Shown here in pieces: positions 37,352 through 45,598 of a stretch of DNA of 60,193 nucleotides (position 1 is its first letter; every line of letters begins with the position of its first letter). The notes beneath the pieces were generated by a model. It had not been told where the DNA came from. It worked only from the letters and a program-made list of their open reading frames with translations, and did not search any database. Where the stretch lies: contig NZ_CAJNAT010000038.1 of NCBI RefSeq assembly GCF_905220705.1, positions 1 to 60,193 of the forward strand, written 5' to 3'. Position numbers and translations under genes: made by a program. Source of the stretch: Paraburkholderia domus. Its GTDB lineage: Bacteria > Pseudomonadota > Gammaproteobacteria > Burkholderiales > Burkholderiaceae.

Positions 37352-37621
37352 ATGAGCGAATGTATCAGCATTGTGTGCCCTTCTTGTGGGGCCGATCACG
37401 GTGATGATGGATGGGAAATCTTGCAGGAAAACGAAGTCCATCAAATGAAGTGCGAAGTCTGCTGTGCGGAATTTTTCGTATCGATCTTCGAGTGCGAAAG
37501 ATGCGTGGCAGACAATGTGATTTCGTCTCTGTCTGAGCATGAAGTCAAGAATCGGACGTGTCGTGCTTGCGGGCATCGCCCCGAGATCGAAGGCGAGGAT
37601 TATGAAGAACCTTGTCTATGA
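37352..37621 (+). CDS. 89-aa zinc-ribbon protein
   Basis: Several CxxC-type motifs (CPSCGAD, CEVCCAEFF, CERCVAD, CRACGHRPE) suggest two zinc-binding ribbons. The layout is like that of small regulatory or RNA-binding zinc proteins. It overlaps the next gene by 20 bases and begins a tight four-gene run that includes a LuxR-type regulator and an AlkB-like enzyme. Confidence 0.62.
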   Translation: MSECISIVCPSCGADHGDDGWEILQENEVHQMKCEVCCAEFFVSIFECERCVADNVISSLSEHEVKNRTCRACGHRPEIEGEDYEEPCL

Positions 37622-37865
37622 ACGAGCCGTTAGTGCCGATGTCGAGCAGGTGGGCATTCGTCTCTATCAGGTGCCAGGCGGTTTCATTGCGGAAAGGTAT
37701 CTGATTCAGGGTGATGAACTTATGCTGGTTCAGATTATGCCGATTTCATCAAAAGGAGAGTTTGAAAAGTTCGCGCTTTCGGACCCACATCATTCGGTGA
37801 TGCGGGCAATTTATATGGAAGTGCGAAACATTGTCTGGGCGGATGGAGTTGGTGAAGTAATCTAG
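37602..37865 (+). CDS. 87-aa protein of unknown function
   Basis: The protein starts MKNLVYERAVSADVEQVGIRLYQVPGG and looks like a small alpha/beta domain with a GDELMLVQIMP strand. Its start lies inside the end of the zinc-ribbon gene, and the luxR-type gene follows 14 bases after its stop, so these are probably cotranscribed. No family is recognised. Confidence 0.6.
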   Translation: MKNLVYERAVSADVEQVGIRLYQVPGGFIAERYLIQGDELMLVQIMPISSKGEFEKFALSDPHHSVMRAIYMEVRNIVWADGVGEVI

Positions 37866-37879
37866 ATGGATCGACCGTA

Positions 37880-38599
37880 ATGGAACTGAGCTTTGATGCC
37901 GTTATAAATGCACCGGATGAACTGGAGTTGATACCGCTTGTTAGCGACGCAATTCGATCGAAGGGAGCGGAATGGTTTGTGTTCGTCTCGTTGCATCCTA
38001 CCGATCATTCAGCCAGTCGCTCCACCCATCGATTCTTGATCGGTTGTCGCCCTGAATGGTGCCAACTGTACAACGCGAACCGATGGTATCTGACGGACCC
38101 TTGTCTCGATTACGCACGATCGAACACTGCGCCAGTGTTGGGCTCGGAGTTGCCAGTCCGGACTGCTGGGCAAAAGCGGATGCTTGAGGTTGCCGCGGAA
38201 CACGGGTTTCTCAGCACGTTCCTCATTCCTGCGCACGCTAGCGAGAAAGGCCGGATTGGAGCTCTCTACCTTGGCTCGAGCGTGAAGCCCGAGGAAGGTG
38301 AGCCGAAACTCAGAGAGGGGCGGGCATTTTTCCGGGCCCTGGCGTTAGAGCTCCTCGATTGGTCATCGCGGGGAGTGCGCGAAGATGCGATCAGAAAGTG
38401 TGGCCTTTCACAACAGGACGTGCAGTTGATTGGGCTCGTAAGATCTGGCTTCAATGCAGGTGCGATCGCCGATGAGCTGAAGGTGTCTTCGACGACTGTC
38501 TACAGGCAGTTCCAACGGATCAACGAAAAGATTGGCGTTTCGCACATTACCGCGGCGGTGCGGTTTGCGGAAGAAAATGACATCTTTGCGCAGCAATAA
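37880..38599 (+). CDS. LuxR-type transcriptional regulator with autoinducer-binding-like domain
   Basis: The 239-residue protein has an N-terminal domain with the acyl-homoserine-lactone-receptor pattern W-Y-Y-DP (EWCQLYNANRWYLTDPCLDY, about residues 55-74). A C-terminal LuxR helix-turn-helix follows (VRSGFNAGAIADELKVSSTTVYRQF, about 185-210). No luxI synthase is in the window, so it would be a LuxR solo. It overlaps the following AlkB-like gene by 23 bases, an unusual pairing. Confidence 0.82.
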   Translation: MELSFDAVINAPDELELIPLVSDAIRSKGAEWFVFVSLHPTDHSASRSTHRFLIGCRPEWCQLYNANRWYLTDPCLDYARSNTAPVLGSELPVRTAGQKRMLEVAAEHGFLSTFLIPAHASEKGRIGALYLGSSVKPEEGEPKLREGRAFFRALALELLDWSSRGVREDAIRKCGLSQQDVQLIGLVRSGFNAGAIADELKVSSTTVYRQFQRINEKIGVSHITAAVRFAEENDIFAQQ

Positions 38600-39546
38600 G
38601 GGCGGGTTCTGGCTGTCGACGCTATTACCAGCGACCGCGACGGCATTCTTCTTTTACCGGCATCCCTGGCTGTTTTTGTTGCTCCTGGTTGCGGTGGTTC
38701 CGGCCGCTGACGCGTTGATCGGACAGGACGTGGAGGTCACAAATCACAGGGGGAGCCATGCGCCGAGCGTTCCCGCGGTCCCGGTCACTTACATTTGCGT
38801 GTGGGGCGCTGCGGTGCTTGTTGCCCTCGAAAGAGCGATGACCGCGAGGCCGCTGGAGTTTGCCGGGCTCGTTATTGCCTCGGGGGTGGTGAGTGCTTTC
38901 GCGATGGCGCACATTCACGAAGTAATGCACCGGGGCGGGCGTGTATCCAGGTTGATTTCCGACGTAGCGCTAGCAGTCGCCGGATACCCTCACTACCGAG
39001 TCGTACATCAACTCCACCACGGGCATGTCGGCGATCCGCGATTTGGTTCAACAGCCCATGTTTTGGTGTCACGTCGGCCGCTCCTTCTTCTCGGCGCTGA
39101 GATCCGCTATTGCTTACGAGCTAAGCCAGGCACGCAGTTGGAGGGGAAGCCGGCTCCTGCAGATCGTCCCGGTCAGCGTAGCGGTCGTGGGTCTCTTCGC
39201 GTGGTTTGGTGGCTGGCGAGGGGCGGTCTTCTACGCGGGGCAGGGCATAGTCTCTGTCTTCGTCGTAGAGGCGGTTGGCTACCTGCAGCACTATGGCCTG
39301 TGTGGTAGTCCTGACGACCTGGGCCATCAGATTGCGTGGGACGTTAATTTCTGGTTGTCCAATCGCCTATTCGTAAATAACGGGCGTCACACCCACCATC
39401 ATCTTGAGCAAACGCAGGCCTATGATGGCCTGGTTCACACCGGGAGTGCGCTTCCTGGCGGCTATCTGCACATGTTTGGCCTGGCGTTAATTCCACCGCT
39501 CTGGTTCTTGGTCATGAACCATAGGGTACCAAAGAGAAGCGACTAG
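38577..39546 (+). pseudogene. AlkB-like membrane di-iron monooxygenase/desaturase, frameshifted
   Basis: Two frames rebuild a protein of 322 residues with about six membrane segments and all histidine motifs of the alkane-monooxygenase family: HEVMHR, HQLHHGHVGDP, the HYG motif in YLQHYGL, and NGRHTHHH. These bind a di-iron centre used for hydroxylation or desaturation of alkyl chains. Removing one C from CCC at 39055-39057 joins FGSTA to MFWCHVGRSF. Its start lies within the end of the luxR-type gene, so the two are coupled. Whether it acts on a fatty acid, an alkane or a signal molecule is unknown. Confidence 0.78.
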
Positions 39547-39617
39547 CATAAAACATTGGCGGCCGCAAGGCTAAGTGGGCCTCTTGAATTCGTCACATCA
39601 TCTGTTGGAAAGTGTCA

Positions 39618-39905
39618 CTACGGTGTTGTCTTGGTAGTGCGCTTGCGTGCGACAAGAGCGAGCATGCGTTCGGCGAACATCGTTATCTCGTCTGGGGTCA
39701 TGAGCTCGGCGAGAGACATCGTCGAGACGGTTTCGCGCAATTCGTCGACATCGGTATCGTCGCGGACACTGAGTTGGGGATAGGTCGACTCCAAACGCGC
39801 GACCAGCTCAGCGTTGAGTGAGCGCTGATTCTTCGTGGCGGATTCGTTCAACTGGTGGTAGAGAGACCACGGTAGCCGGAATTGTGAGCGGTAGCTGTCT
39901 TTCAT
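39618..39905 (-). CDS. Arc-type ribbon-helix-helix regulator, minus-strand partner
   Basis: The 95-residue protein starts MKDSYRSQFRLPWSLYHQLNESATKNQRSLNAELVARLE, the Arc repressor pattern of one beta strand and two helices. The longer frame has upstream codons, but ATG at 39905 aligns with the Arc domain. It is divergent from a second Arc-type gene at 39993, and the shared spacer carries AGTGACA repeats, so both probably autoregulate. Confidence 0.75.
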   Translation of the reverse strand: MKDSYRSQFRLPWSLYHQLNESATKNQRSLNAELVARLESTYPQLSVRDDTDVDELRETVSTMSLAELMTPDEITMFAERMLALVARKRTTKTTP

Positions 39906-39970
39906 AGTGACATTTGACACTACGTTGGCGCTGGAATATAGTGACATTGTGTCACTGCATCGTAGTGACT
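39904..39970. promoter_or_regulatory. Repeated AGTGACA/TGTCACT operator boxes between two RHH genes
   Basis: AGTGACA-TTG-TGTCACT at 39940-39956 is a perfect inverted repeat. Further copies are ATAGTGACA (39904-39912), TGACACTA (39915-39922) and TAGTGACT (39963-39970). An AGTGTCACTA also lies at 39611-39620, at the end of the minus-strand gene. Ribbon-helix-helix proteins usually bind such short repeated boxes. Confidence 0.65.
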
Positions 39971-39992
39971 ATAAAGCACCAGAGGAGAGAGA

Positions 39993-40256
39993 ATGGGTGA
40001 CATCGTTCGCTCGCAGTGTCGACTCCCCCGAGAGCTAAATGAGTGGCTCATCGATCGGGCAAAGCAGGAGGCACGGTCAAAAAATGCGCAGCTGATTGTT
40101 GAGCTTCGTACTCGTCGGGCCGAACTGGAAGATGAGGCGGTCAGCAACGAGTGCGCGTCGGATGCGTTCCCCGCGTCGCCAACGTCGCGACAGGAGGCGG
40201 TGTCAGAAGGAGATTTAATTGGCTCGCATCGCGCGGGCCGGATCTTGGCGAGGTAA
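39993..40256 (+). CDS. Arc-type ribbon-helix-helix regulator, plus-strand partner
   Basis: The 87-residue protein starts MGDIVRSQCRLPRELNEWLIDRAKQEARSKNAQLIVELRTR, with the same Arc pattern as the divergent gene on the other strand. A GAGGAGAGAG ribosome site precedes the ATG. It is the last gene before the conjugation locus and could regulate that locus. Confidence 0.75.
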   Translation: MGDIVRSQCRLPRELNEWLIDRAKQEARSKNAQLIVELRTRRAELEDEAVSNECASDAFPASPTSRQEAVSEGDLIGSHRAGRILAR

Positions 40257-40366
40257 CGCCAGACAGGGAAGGGCAGGCGTGGAGGTACGGGTAGTAGAAG
40301 CGGTCAGCGTCGATGTTGCGAGCATTGGCGCCGACCTGACCGGTTGTTGAAACCTGAGAGGTCGAC

Positions 40367-40382
40367 AATGGCTAAAGCCATT
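40367..40382. promoter_or_regulatory. Inverted repeat upstream of virB1
   Basis: AATGGCT-AA-AGCCATT lies 50 bases before the virB1 start and could be a repressor site for the conjugation operon. The binding protein is unknown. Confidence 0.4.
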
Positions 40383-40431
40383 ATATCGTTCGGGCGCAGC
40401 CAACGATTGAGCGTTGGTGAAGGGGAAAGTC

Positions 40432-41091
40432 ATGCTTGATTTCAACTCCCTGGCCCAGCAATGCGCGCCGAACGTCCACCCTACGACGCTTCAGGCGGTC
40501 GTGAGGACTGAGTCCGGCTTCAATCCGTACGCGATCGGCGTCGTTGGTGGCCACCTTGTTCGCCAGCCGCGTGACCATGCTGAAGCGGTGGTGACGGCGA
40601 AAGCGCTCAATTCACAAGGCATCAATTTCAGCATGGGGCTTGGACAGGTCAACAAGGCCAATCTTGCCCGCTACGGATTGACCTACGAAACGGCATTCGA
40701 TCCGTGTGCAAACCTGCGCGCGGGCAGCGCGATACTGCGCGACTGTTATGAGCGGGCGACTGCGGCAATGGGGCAGGGTGGGCCGGCATTGCGTGCTGCG
40801 ATTAGCTGCTACTACAGCGGCAATTTCACGCGCGGCGAGTCAGCCGACGATGGCGGCACCAGTTATGTCCAACGAGTTGTTGCCAACGCCCAGATGGCGG
40901 CAGGTTCAACCAACGTTGTTCCTGCGATTCCTGTTGTGATGGACAGTCAGTCCGACAGACCAGCACACGCAGCAGCGCCCGATGCCAAAACATCTTCCAC
41001 ACGCCGCAGTGGCCCAAAACAACGGCAGGACGCACCGCACCCGTCATGGGATGCATTCGGCGATTCCGCCTGCGACAACGACTGCAACTGA
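40432..41091 (+). CDS. virB1: VirB1-like lytic transglycosylase
   Basis: The 219-residue protein has the transglycosylase catalytic glutamate in VVRTESGFNPYAIG (near residue 25), plus GLGQVN and the AISCYYSGN region. VirB1 locally opens peptidoglycan so the secretion channel can cross. The ATG at 40432 follows GAAGGGGAAAG. It opens the virB-like operon. Confidence 0.9.
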   Translation: MLDFNSLAQQCAPNVHPTTLQAVVRTESGFNPYAIGVVGGHLVRQPRDHAEAVVTAKALNSQGINFSMGLGQVNKANLARYGLTYETAFDPCANLRAGSAILRDCYERATAAMGQGGPALRAAISCYYSGNFTRGESADDGGTSYVQRVVANAQMAAGSTNVVPAIPVVMDSQSDRPAHAAAPDAKTSSTRRSGPKQRQDAPHPSWDAFGDSACDNDCN

Positions 41092-41141
41092 TCTGAGCCG
41101 CGACGACGCGGCCTGATCTCAACCACGTGAAAGGAGAAGAC

Positions 41142-41507
41142 ATGAATCGCAATACGAAGCTCGCGACCATGAAATTAGTACAGCTGAAAGATTATTCATA
41201 TCGCATATCAATGCGGCGAATCGCAACCCGTATGCGCCAGACGATGGCCCTCGGCACCGCAATCGGTCCGGAACTTGCATTCGCGGGTGGTGGGCTCGAT
41301 TCGGCGACGCAGGGCGCGACCACCTTCAAGATCTGGCTTTATTCGTTCCTTGGCGTCGTCGCGGCCTGCGTGCTGATGTGGAAAGGGGCGGAGTGTTGGG
41401 CCGATCGCGCGCACTGGAGCGAGTTTGTGACGATGTGCGGCAAGGTGGCGGCGGTGGGCTCGGTGGTCGGCGTGCTCGCACCGTATCTGTGGAACATGTT
41501 CAGCTGA
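41142..41507 (+). CDS. virB2: VirB2-like pilin
   Basis: The 121-residue precursor has a long basic leader with a predicted cut after AFA (near residue 52), followed by two hydrophobic helices (IWLYSFLGVVAACVLMW and AAVGSVVGVLAPYLW). That is the TrbC/VirB2 prepilin layout. AAAGGAG precedes the ATG at 41142. Pilins form the conjugative pilus. Confidence 0.88.
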   Translation: MNRNTKLATMKLVQLKDYSYRISMRRIATRMRQTMALGTAIGPELAFAGGGLDSATQGATTFKIWLYSFLGVVAACVLMWKGAECWADRAHWSEFVTMCGKVAAVGSVVGVLAPYLWNMFS

Positions 41508-41514
41508 GCACGCC

Positions 41515-41952
41515 ATGTCGGACGAAAAAACCCGCTATCCCGGATTCAATGGCCTTGGCCGCACGGCGGCCATCTGGGGCGTTCCCTATATGGCGATGCT
41601 GGTTGTCGTCGTCGCGTCGATGTTTGTCGGCGTGCTGGTTTCCTTCTTCGTGGGACCAGGCGGTCTGCTATTCGTTTTCTTGGGCTTTCCGGTGCTGCTG
41701 TATTTCAAGCACATCTGCGAAACCGACGACCAGGGCCTGCGGATCATGTGGCTGGAATTGCGTTGCCGCTTCTACTTCTGGCAGCTGCGGGTCCGCGCGC
41801 GGCTAAATTCCGGGCGAGCCGCCCCGCGCTTCGGCAATACTGCTACGCTCGCGCCGCTGCGATACGGACGGCAGCGCCGCGTCTATCGCGATTTTTTCAA
41901 ACCGTTGTCCAAGGGTGAGCGCCGGCTGCGTGAGCTCGATCCGGAGGCCTGA
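41515..41952 (+). CDS. virB3: VirB3-like inner membrane protein
   Basis: The 145-residue protein has two N-terminal membrane helices (about residues 18-62) and the family string VLLYFKHICETDDQGLRI. VirB3 works with VirB4 at the channel base. The C-terminus is longer and more basic than in Agrobacterium VirB3. It starts 7 bases after virB2 and its stop overlaps the virB4 start by one base. Confidence 0.88.
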   Translation: MSDEKTRYPGFNGLGRTAAIWGVPYMAMLVVVVASMFVGVLVSFFVGPGGLLFVFLGFPVLLYFKHICETDDQGLRIMWLELRCRFYFWQLRVRARLNSGRAAPRFGNTATLAPLRYGRQRRVYRDFFKPLSKGERRLRELDPEA

Positions 41953-44522
41953 TGCAAAGCAGACCCGCCGTCACCAGCGAAATCCTCGGCGCGATCGGCG
42001 CCGTGGAAGACTGGATTCCGAAGTACGGGCATCCGGTCACGAAACACGTACAGCACCTTGAGGCCAACCGGTTCATGGTGACGCTGGCCATGCGCGGCAT
42101 GCCGTTCGAGGTGCACGAGAACGTCGCGATGGAGCGCATGTTCGATCGCGATACGGAAGCGTACAGCAAGCTTGGTCGCGACCTGGGTGGCCGCCTTGGC
42201 TATCACGCAACGTTCGTGCGACAGCGCGTGAGTTTTGATCGTATGTACCGTTTCAAACAACGCTTCCTGCAGTGGTTCGTACGCGAGTACATCGGGCGAC
42301 GTTTCGGAGACGAAAAGTTCTTCGAGAACCGCTACTACCTGTCGCTGATCCTGAAATACGAGGAGTTCGACGACGGGCTGAAAGAAATCGGGTCTCTTGC
42401 CCAACAGGCGCTGCTGCAGTTCGCCGAGTATGAAGCCGAGTTGCTTGAAGTGTACGAGCGCAAGCACATGAACGGCACGAAGATGCTGTTCTCGCCCTTG
42501 TATGGGCTCGTCAGCTATCTCATCAATGGGAAGACCGGCGATCTGCCGGTCGCAGCGGAACCCGGCACCGATGTCATCCCGTCGAGCCATCTGCATTTTG
42601 GTTACAACACGCTTGAGATCGGGGCGAGCGACGTGCCGGCGTACCGACGTGTTGCAACCTGCCTCGACCTTCGCAGTTGCCCGGAGAAGCCGGGCTGGGG
42701 CCAGCTCGACCCGTTGATCACGTTGAACATGGAATTCACGACTACGCATACGTTCAACTGCATGACGGGCTTTGAGTCAAACCGGACCATCGATTCGGTA
42801 ATCAACAAGCTGGAGTCGGCCGGAGACAAGGCGAAGCATCAGGTCAAGGAACTGCGCGCCGCACAGGGTTACGTGAACACGGGTGAACTGTCGTTCGGCG
42901 AGTATCACGGCGCGGCGGTTATCTACGGCGAAACAGCGAAAGAGGCGCTGGAGAACGCCGACAGGTTTGCGTCCCGTTCGCGCAACGAGTGTGGAGTTGA
43001 ATGGTCGCCCGCGACGGGGTCTGCTCCGTTCACGTACTTCTCACAAGTCCCGGGCGCGCGAGTCAAACCGCGACCGAAAGTGCAGTCCTCACGCAATTTT
43101 GCGGCGATGTACACCTACCATGACTACTCGTCAGGCAAGGCGGAAGGTAACCCGATCGGTGACGGGTCAGCCGTCATCCCGTTTCGCTCGGATTCGGGCG
43201 TGTACAACTACAGCTCGCACGCGAGCCGGCTGGGGGACATCAATGTTTCGGAGAAGGTCGCCGGACATTTTGAAGCGAAAGGCACGACGGGCAGCGGCAA
43301 GTCTACGGTCATCGTGGCGGCGACCGGCATGCTGTCCCGCTTCGATCCGATGCTGTACGTGCTGGACAAGGGGCGGGGCTGGGAAGTGTTCATTCGTGCG
43401 ATGGGTGGCGCCTATGTCTATCTGGAGAAAGGCAAGCCGACCGGGTGGGCGCCGTTCGAACTCGCCGACACGCCAGACAATCGCGAATTCCTGTACGGGC
43501 TCGTCGAACTGTGCGGCCGCAAGAACGGTGTCGACCATCAGGGTAAGCCAATCAAGATTGACCTGACGGCCGGCGAGAAGATTCACTGCCGCAACGCCGT
43601 CGATGCGGTAATGGGGGTCGATGACGTTCGGCTGCGCCGCTTCAGCCTGCTACTCGACAGCATTCCAGACGAGGGCGACGACGGCCTGCGCGCACGTCTG
43701 TCGATCTGGTGCAAGTCGGAGGGCGGCCGGTTCTGGTGGGTGTTCGATAACCCGCCCAATCTCTCATTGAACATGAGCGAGCAACGTTGGATCGGGTTCG
43801 ATGTTGAGGCGTTTCTTGTCGAGAACTATGAGCCGTCGGAGCCTGCATTTGCCTACCTGTTCCATCTCAAGAAACTGATGCGTCGGGAAGGCACGCTGAT
43901 GCTGACGGTGATCGAAGAGTACTGGCTGCCGCTGCGCTTTCGCACGATCCGCGAGCAGATCGAGGAAACGCTGGCGAGCGGGCGTAAAGAAGGGGAATTC
44001 ATGGGACTGATCACGCAACAGCCGGAACAGGCGCAGCGTGCGGCAGACCTGTTTCCCGCGCTGCGCAGTCTGGTCGCCACAAAGATCTGGCTAGCCGATC
44101 CGGCGGCCGAAGAAGAGGCCTATCTGCGCGACGGCATGACCCGCAAGGAGTTCAAGGAATTCAAAAAACTCACACCGCAGTTGCACCGATTCCTGATCAA
44201 GCAGGGCAACCAGTCGGCCTTTGCCAGCTTTGACCTGAACGGGCTTGAGGACGCGATTGCGGTGTTCTCTGGCGATCGCGAGAACGCACTGATCTGCGAC
44301 GGGGTGCGGGCCGAGTTTGGTGGCGATCCGGACGTCTGGTTGCCCGTTTATCTGTACCGCGTGTTCGAACGCAAGCTGCGCACGCGGCTCACGGCAAAAC
44401 ACGGCGCCGATGAGCGTTTGTGGTCCGCCGAGCTGCAGCGCGGCCTCGAGCGCAAACGTGCTGAGCTTGCGCAGGTTTATCCACCGGTTAATCAGCCGGT
44501 TGACGACGACGTTTTTGCCTGA
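41952..44522 (+). CDS. virB4: VirB4-like ATPase
   Basis: The 856-residue protein has the CagE/TrbE/VirB4 N-terminal region and a Walker A GTTGSGKST near residue 450. The Walker B-like strand LMLTVIEEYW has Glu-Glu rather than the usual Asp-Glu. VirB4 powers assembly of the channel and pilus at the inner membrane. It overlaps virB3 by one base. Confidence 0.92.
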   Translation: MQSRPAVTSEILGAIGAVEDWIPKYGHPVTKHVQHLEANRFMVTLAMRGMPFEVHENVAMERMFDRDTEAYSKLGRDLGGRLGYHATFVRQRVSFDRMYRFKQRFLQWFVREYIGRRFGDEKFFENRYYLSLILKYEEFDDGLKEIGSLAQQALLQFAEYEAELLEVYERKHMNGTKMLFSPLYGLVSYLINGKTGDLPVAAEPGTDVIPSSHLHFGYNTLEIGASDVPAYRRVATCLDLRSCPEKPGWGQLDPLITLNMEFTTTHTFNCMTGFESNRTIDSVINKLESAGDKAKHQVKELRAAQGYVNTGELSFGEYHGAAVIYGETAKEALENADRFASRSRNECGVEWSPATGSAPFTYFSQVPGARVKPRPKVQSSRNFAAMYTYHDYSSGKAEGNPIGDGSAVIPFRSDSGVYNYSSHASRLGDINVSEKVAGHFEAKGTTGSGKSTVIVAATGMLSRFDPMLYVLDKGRGWEVFIRAMGGAYVYLEKGKPTGWAPFELADTPDNREFLYGLVELCGRKNGVDHQGKPIKIDLTAGEKIHCRNAVDAVMGVDDVRLRRFSLLLDSIPDEGDDGLRARLSIWCKSEGGRFWWVFDNPPNLSLNMSEQRWIGFDVEAFLVENYEPSEPAFAYLFHLKKLMRREGTLMLTVIEEYWLPLRFRTIREQIEETLASGRKEGEFMGLITQQPEQAQRAADLFPALRSLVATKIWLADPAAEEEAYLRDGMTRKEFKEFKKLTPQLHRFLIKQGNQSAFASFDLNGLEDAIAVFSGDRENALICDGVRAEFGGDPDVWLPVYLYRVFERKLRTRLTAKHGADERLWSAELQRGLERKRAELAQVYPPVNQPVDDDVFA

Positions 44523-44547
44523 TGTGCTGCAACCCAGGGAGGGAATG

Positions 44548-45321
44548 ATGAACAGCACCGATGTCTATCCGGCCGTGCACCGGCCAGTTGACCTTGCGAT
44601 CTGCAACCTTCGCGAGGCGCTGCGGGCACGATCAACGCGCGCCGGCATGAGCGCCTTTGCCTATCTGCCGCGAATTACACTTTGGCCTCGTCGCAGTCTG
44701 GTCGCGTTGTTGTGCGCGTGTGCGTTTTCGCAGGCTCACGCGCAGGGTGTGCCGACCATTTCGCCCGCGGAGCTCGCGCAGCAGATGGTGCAGGTCGAGC
44801 AGCTGATGCAGCAGGTCCAGAATCAGGAGGCCCAGTATCAGGCGCTGACTGGCAACAGCAGTTTCGGCAACATCATGAACGATGCATCGCTGCGCAACTA
44901 CCTTCCGGAACAGTGGCAAAACATTTATGACCAGGCGAAGAACGGCGGTCTCTCGGGTATCAGTTCGTCGATGCGTTCGATCGAGCAGCAGGAAAGCATG
45001 ACCGGCGCGAGCACCCCCGGTCAGCAGCGCTATTACGACACGCTCGCGGCCAACAAGGCGATGAACGAGCAGGCGTATAGCGCGATCATGGCGCGCTTTA
45101 ACAACATCCAGTCGCTCATGCAGCAGTCGAATCTGACGCAGGATCCCGCGCAGAAGGCGGATCTGCAGAACCGAATGGCGGCCGAAGAGACGATGGTCAC
45201 GAACGATCAGACGCGCTTGCAGCTCACCGCGCAGTTGCAGAAAACAGAGCTGCAGCTTGCCGAACAGCAGCGCGACCGTGAATTCGACAACGCATTCCTG
45301 GGGAAAACCAATGATCAATAA
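44548..45321 (+). CDS. virB5: VirB5-like minor pilus protein
   Basis: The frame encodes an exported protein with a signal peptide ending AHAQG (about residue 66), followed by Gln-rich coiled-coil segments (MVQVEQLMQQVQNQEAQYQAL). VirB5 proteins sit at the pilus tip. Starts at 44545 and 44548 follow a GGGAGGG site; an internal ATG at 44647 would give a more usual signal peptide. The C-terminus, FDNAFLGKTND, resembles a segment of the next small protein. Confidence 0.85.
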   Translation: MNSTDVYPAVHRPVDLAICNLREALRARSTRAGMSAFAYLPRITLWPRRSLVALLCACAFSQAHAQGVPTISPAELAQQMVQVEQLMQQVQNQEAQYQALTGNSSFGNIMNDASLRNYLPEQWQNIYDQAKNGGLSGISSSMRSIEQQESMTGASTPGQQRYYDTLAANKAMNEQAYSAIMARFNNIQSLMQQSNLTQDPAQKADLQNRMAAEETMVTNDQTRLQLTAQLQKTELQLAEQQRDREFDNAFLGKTNDQ

Positions 45322-45556
45322 GACACTTCTCGGCTCAATCATCGCTTTGCTGGTCGCGATCGCCGGCTACCTCGGCTACCTCGCATGGGATCGTCACCAG
45401 CACAACCTGCAGGAAGAGCAACGGCAGCAACAGGATCTGAAGTTCGACGCGGCGTTTCTCGGCACGACGCCTGAGAAGCTTGCCGCTGAGCGTAAGGCGA
45501 AGGGCATCAACGCTGCAAGCGACGATGCTGAAGCCAGCGCGGCCGGGCTCAAGTAA
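45311..45556 (+). CDS. 81-aa membrane protein between VirB5 and VirB6
   Basis: The protein starts MINKTLLGSIIALLVAIAGYLGYLAW, one membrane helix, and then a Gln-rich tail with KFDAAFLGTTPEKLA. Its position matches small entry-exclusion (Eex) genes in other conjugation loci, but the lipobox typical of EexN is absent, so exclusion is only a possibility. It overlaps the virB5 end by 11 bases. Confidence 0.6.
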   Translation: MINKTLLGSIIALLVAIAGYLGYLAWDRHQHNLQEEQRQQQDLKFDAAFLGTTPEKLAAERKAKGINAASDDAEASAAGLK

Positions 45557-45598
45557 TCCGGCTCGTCCATCAACCGCTGACCGAAGCAGGGGATATCC

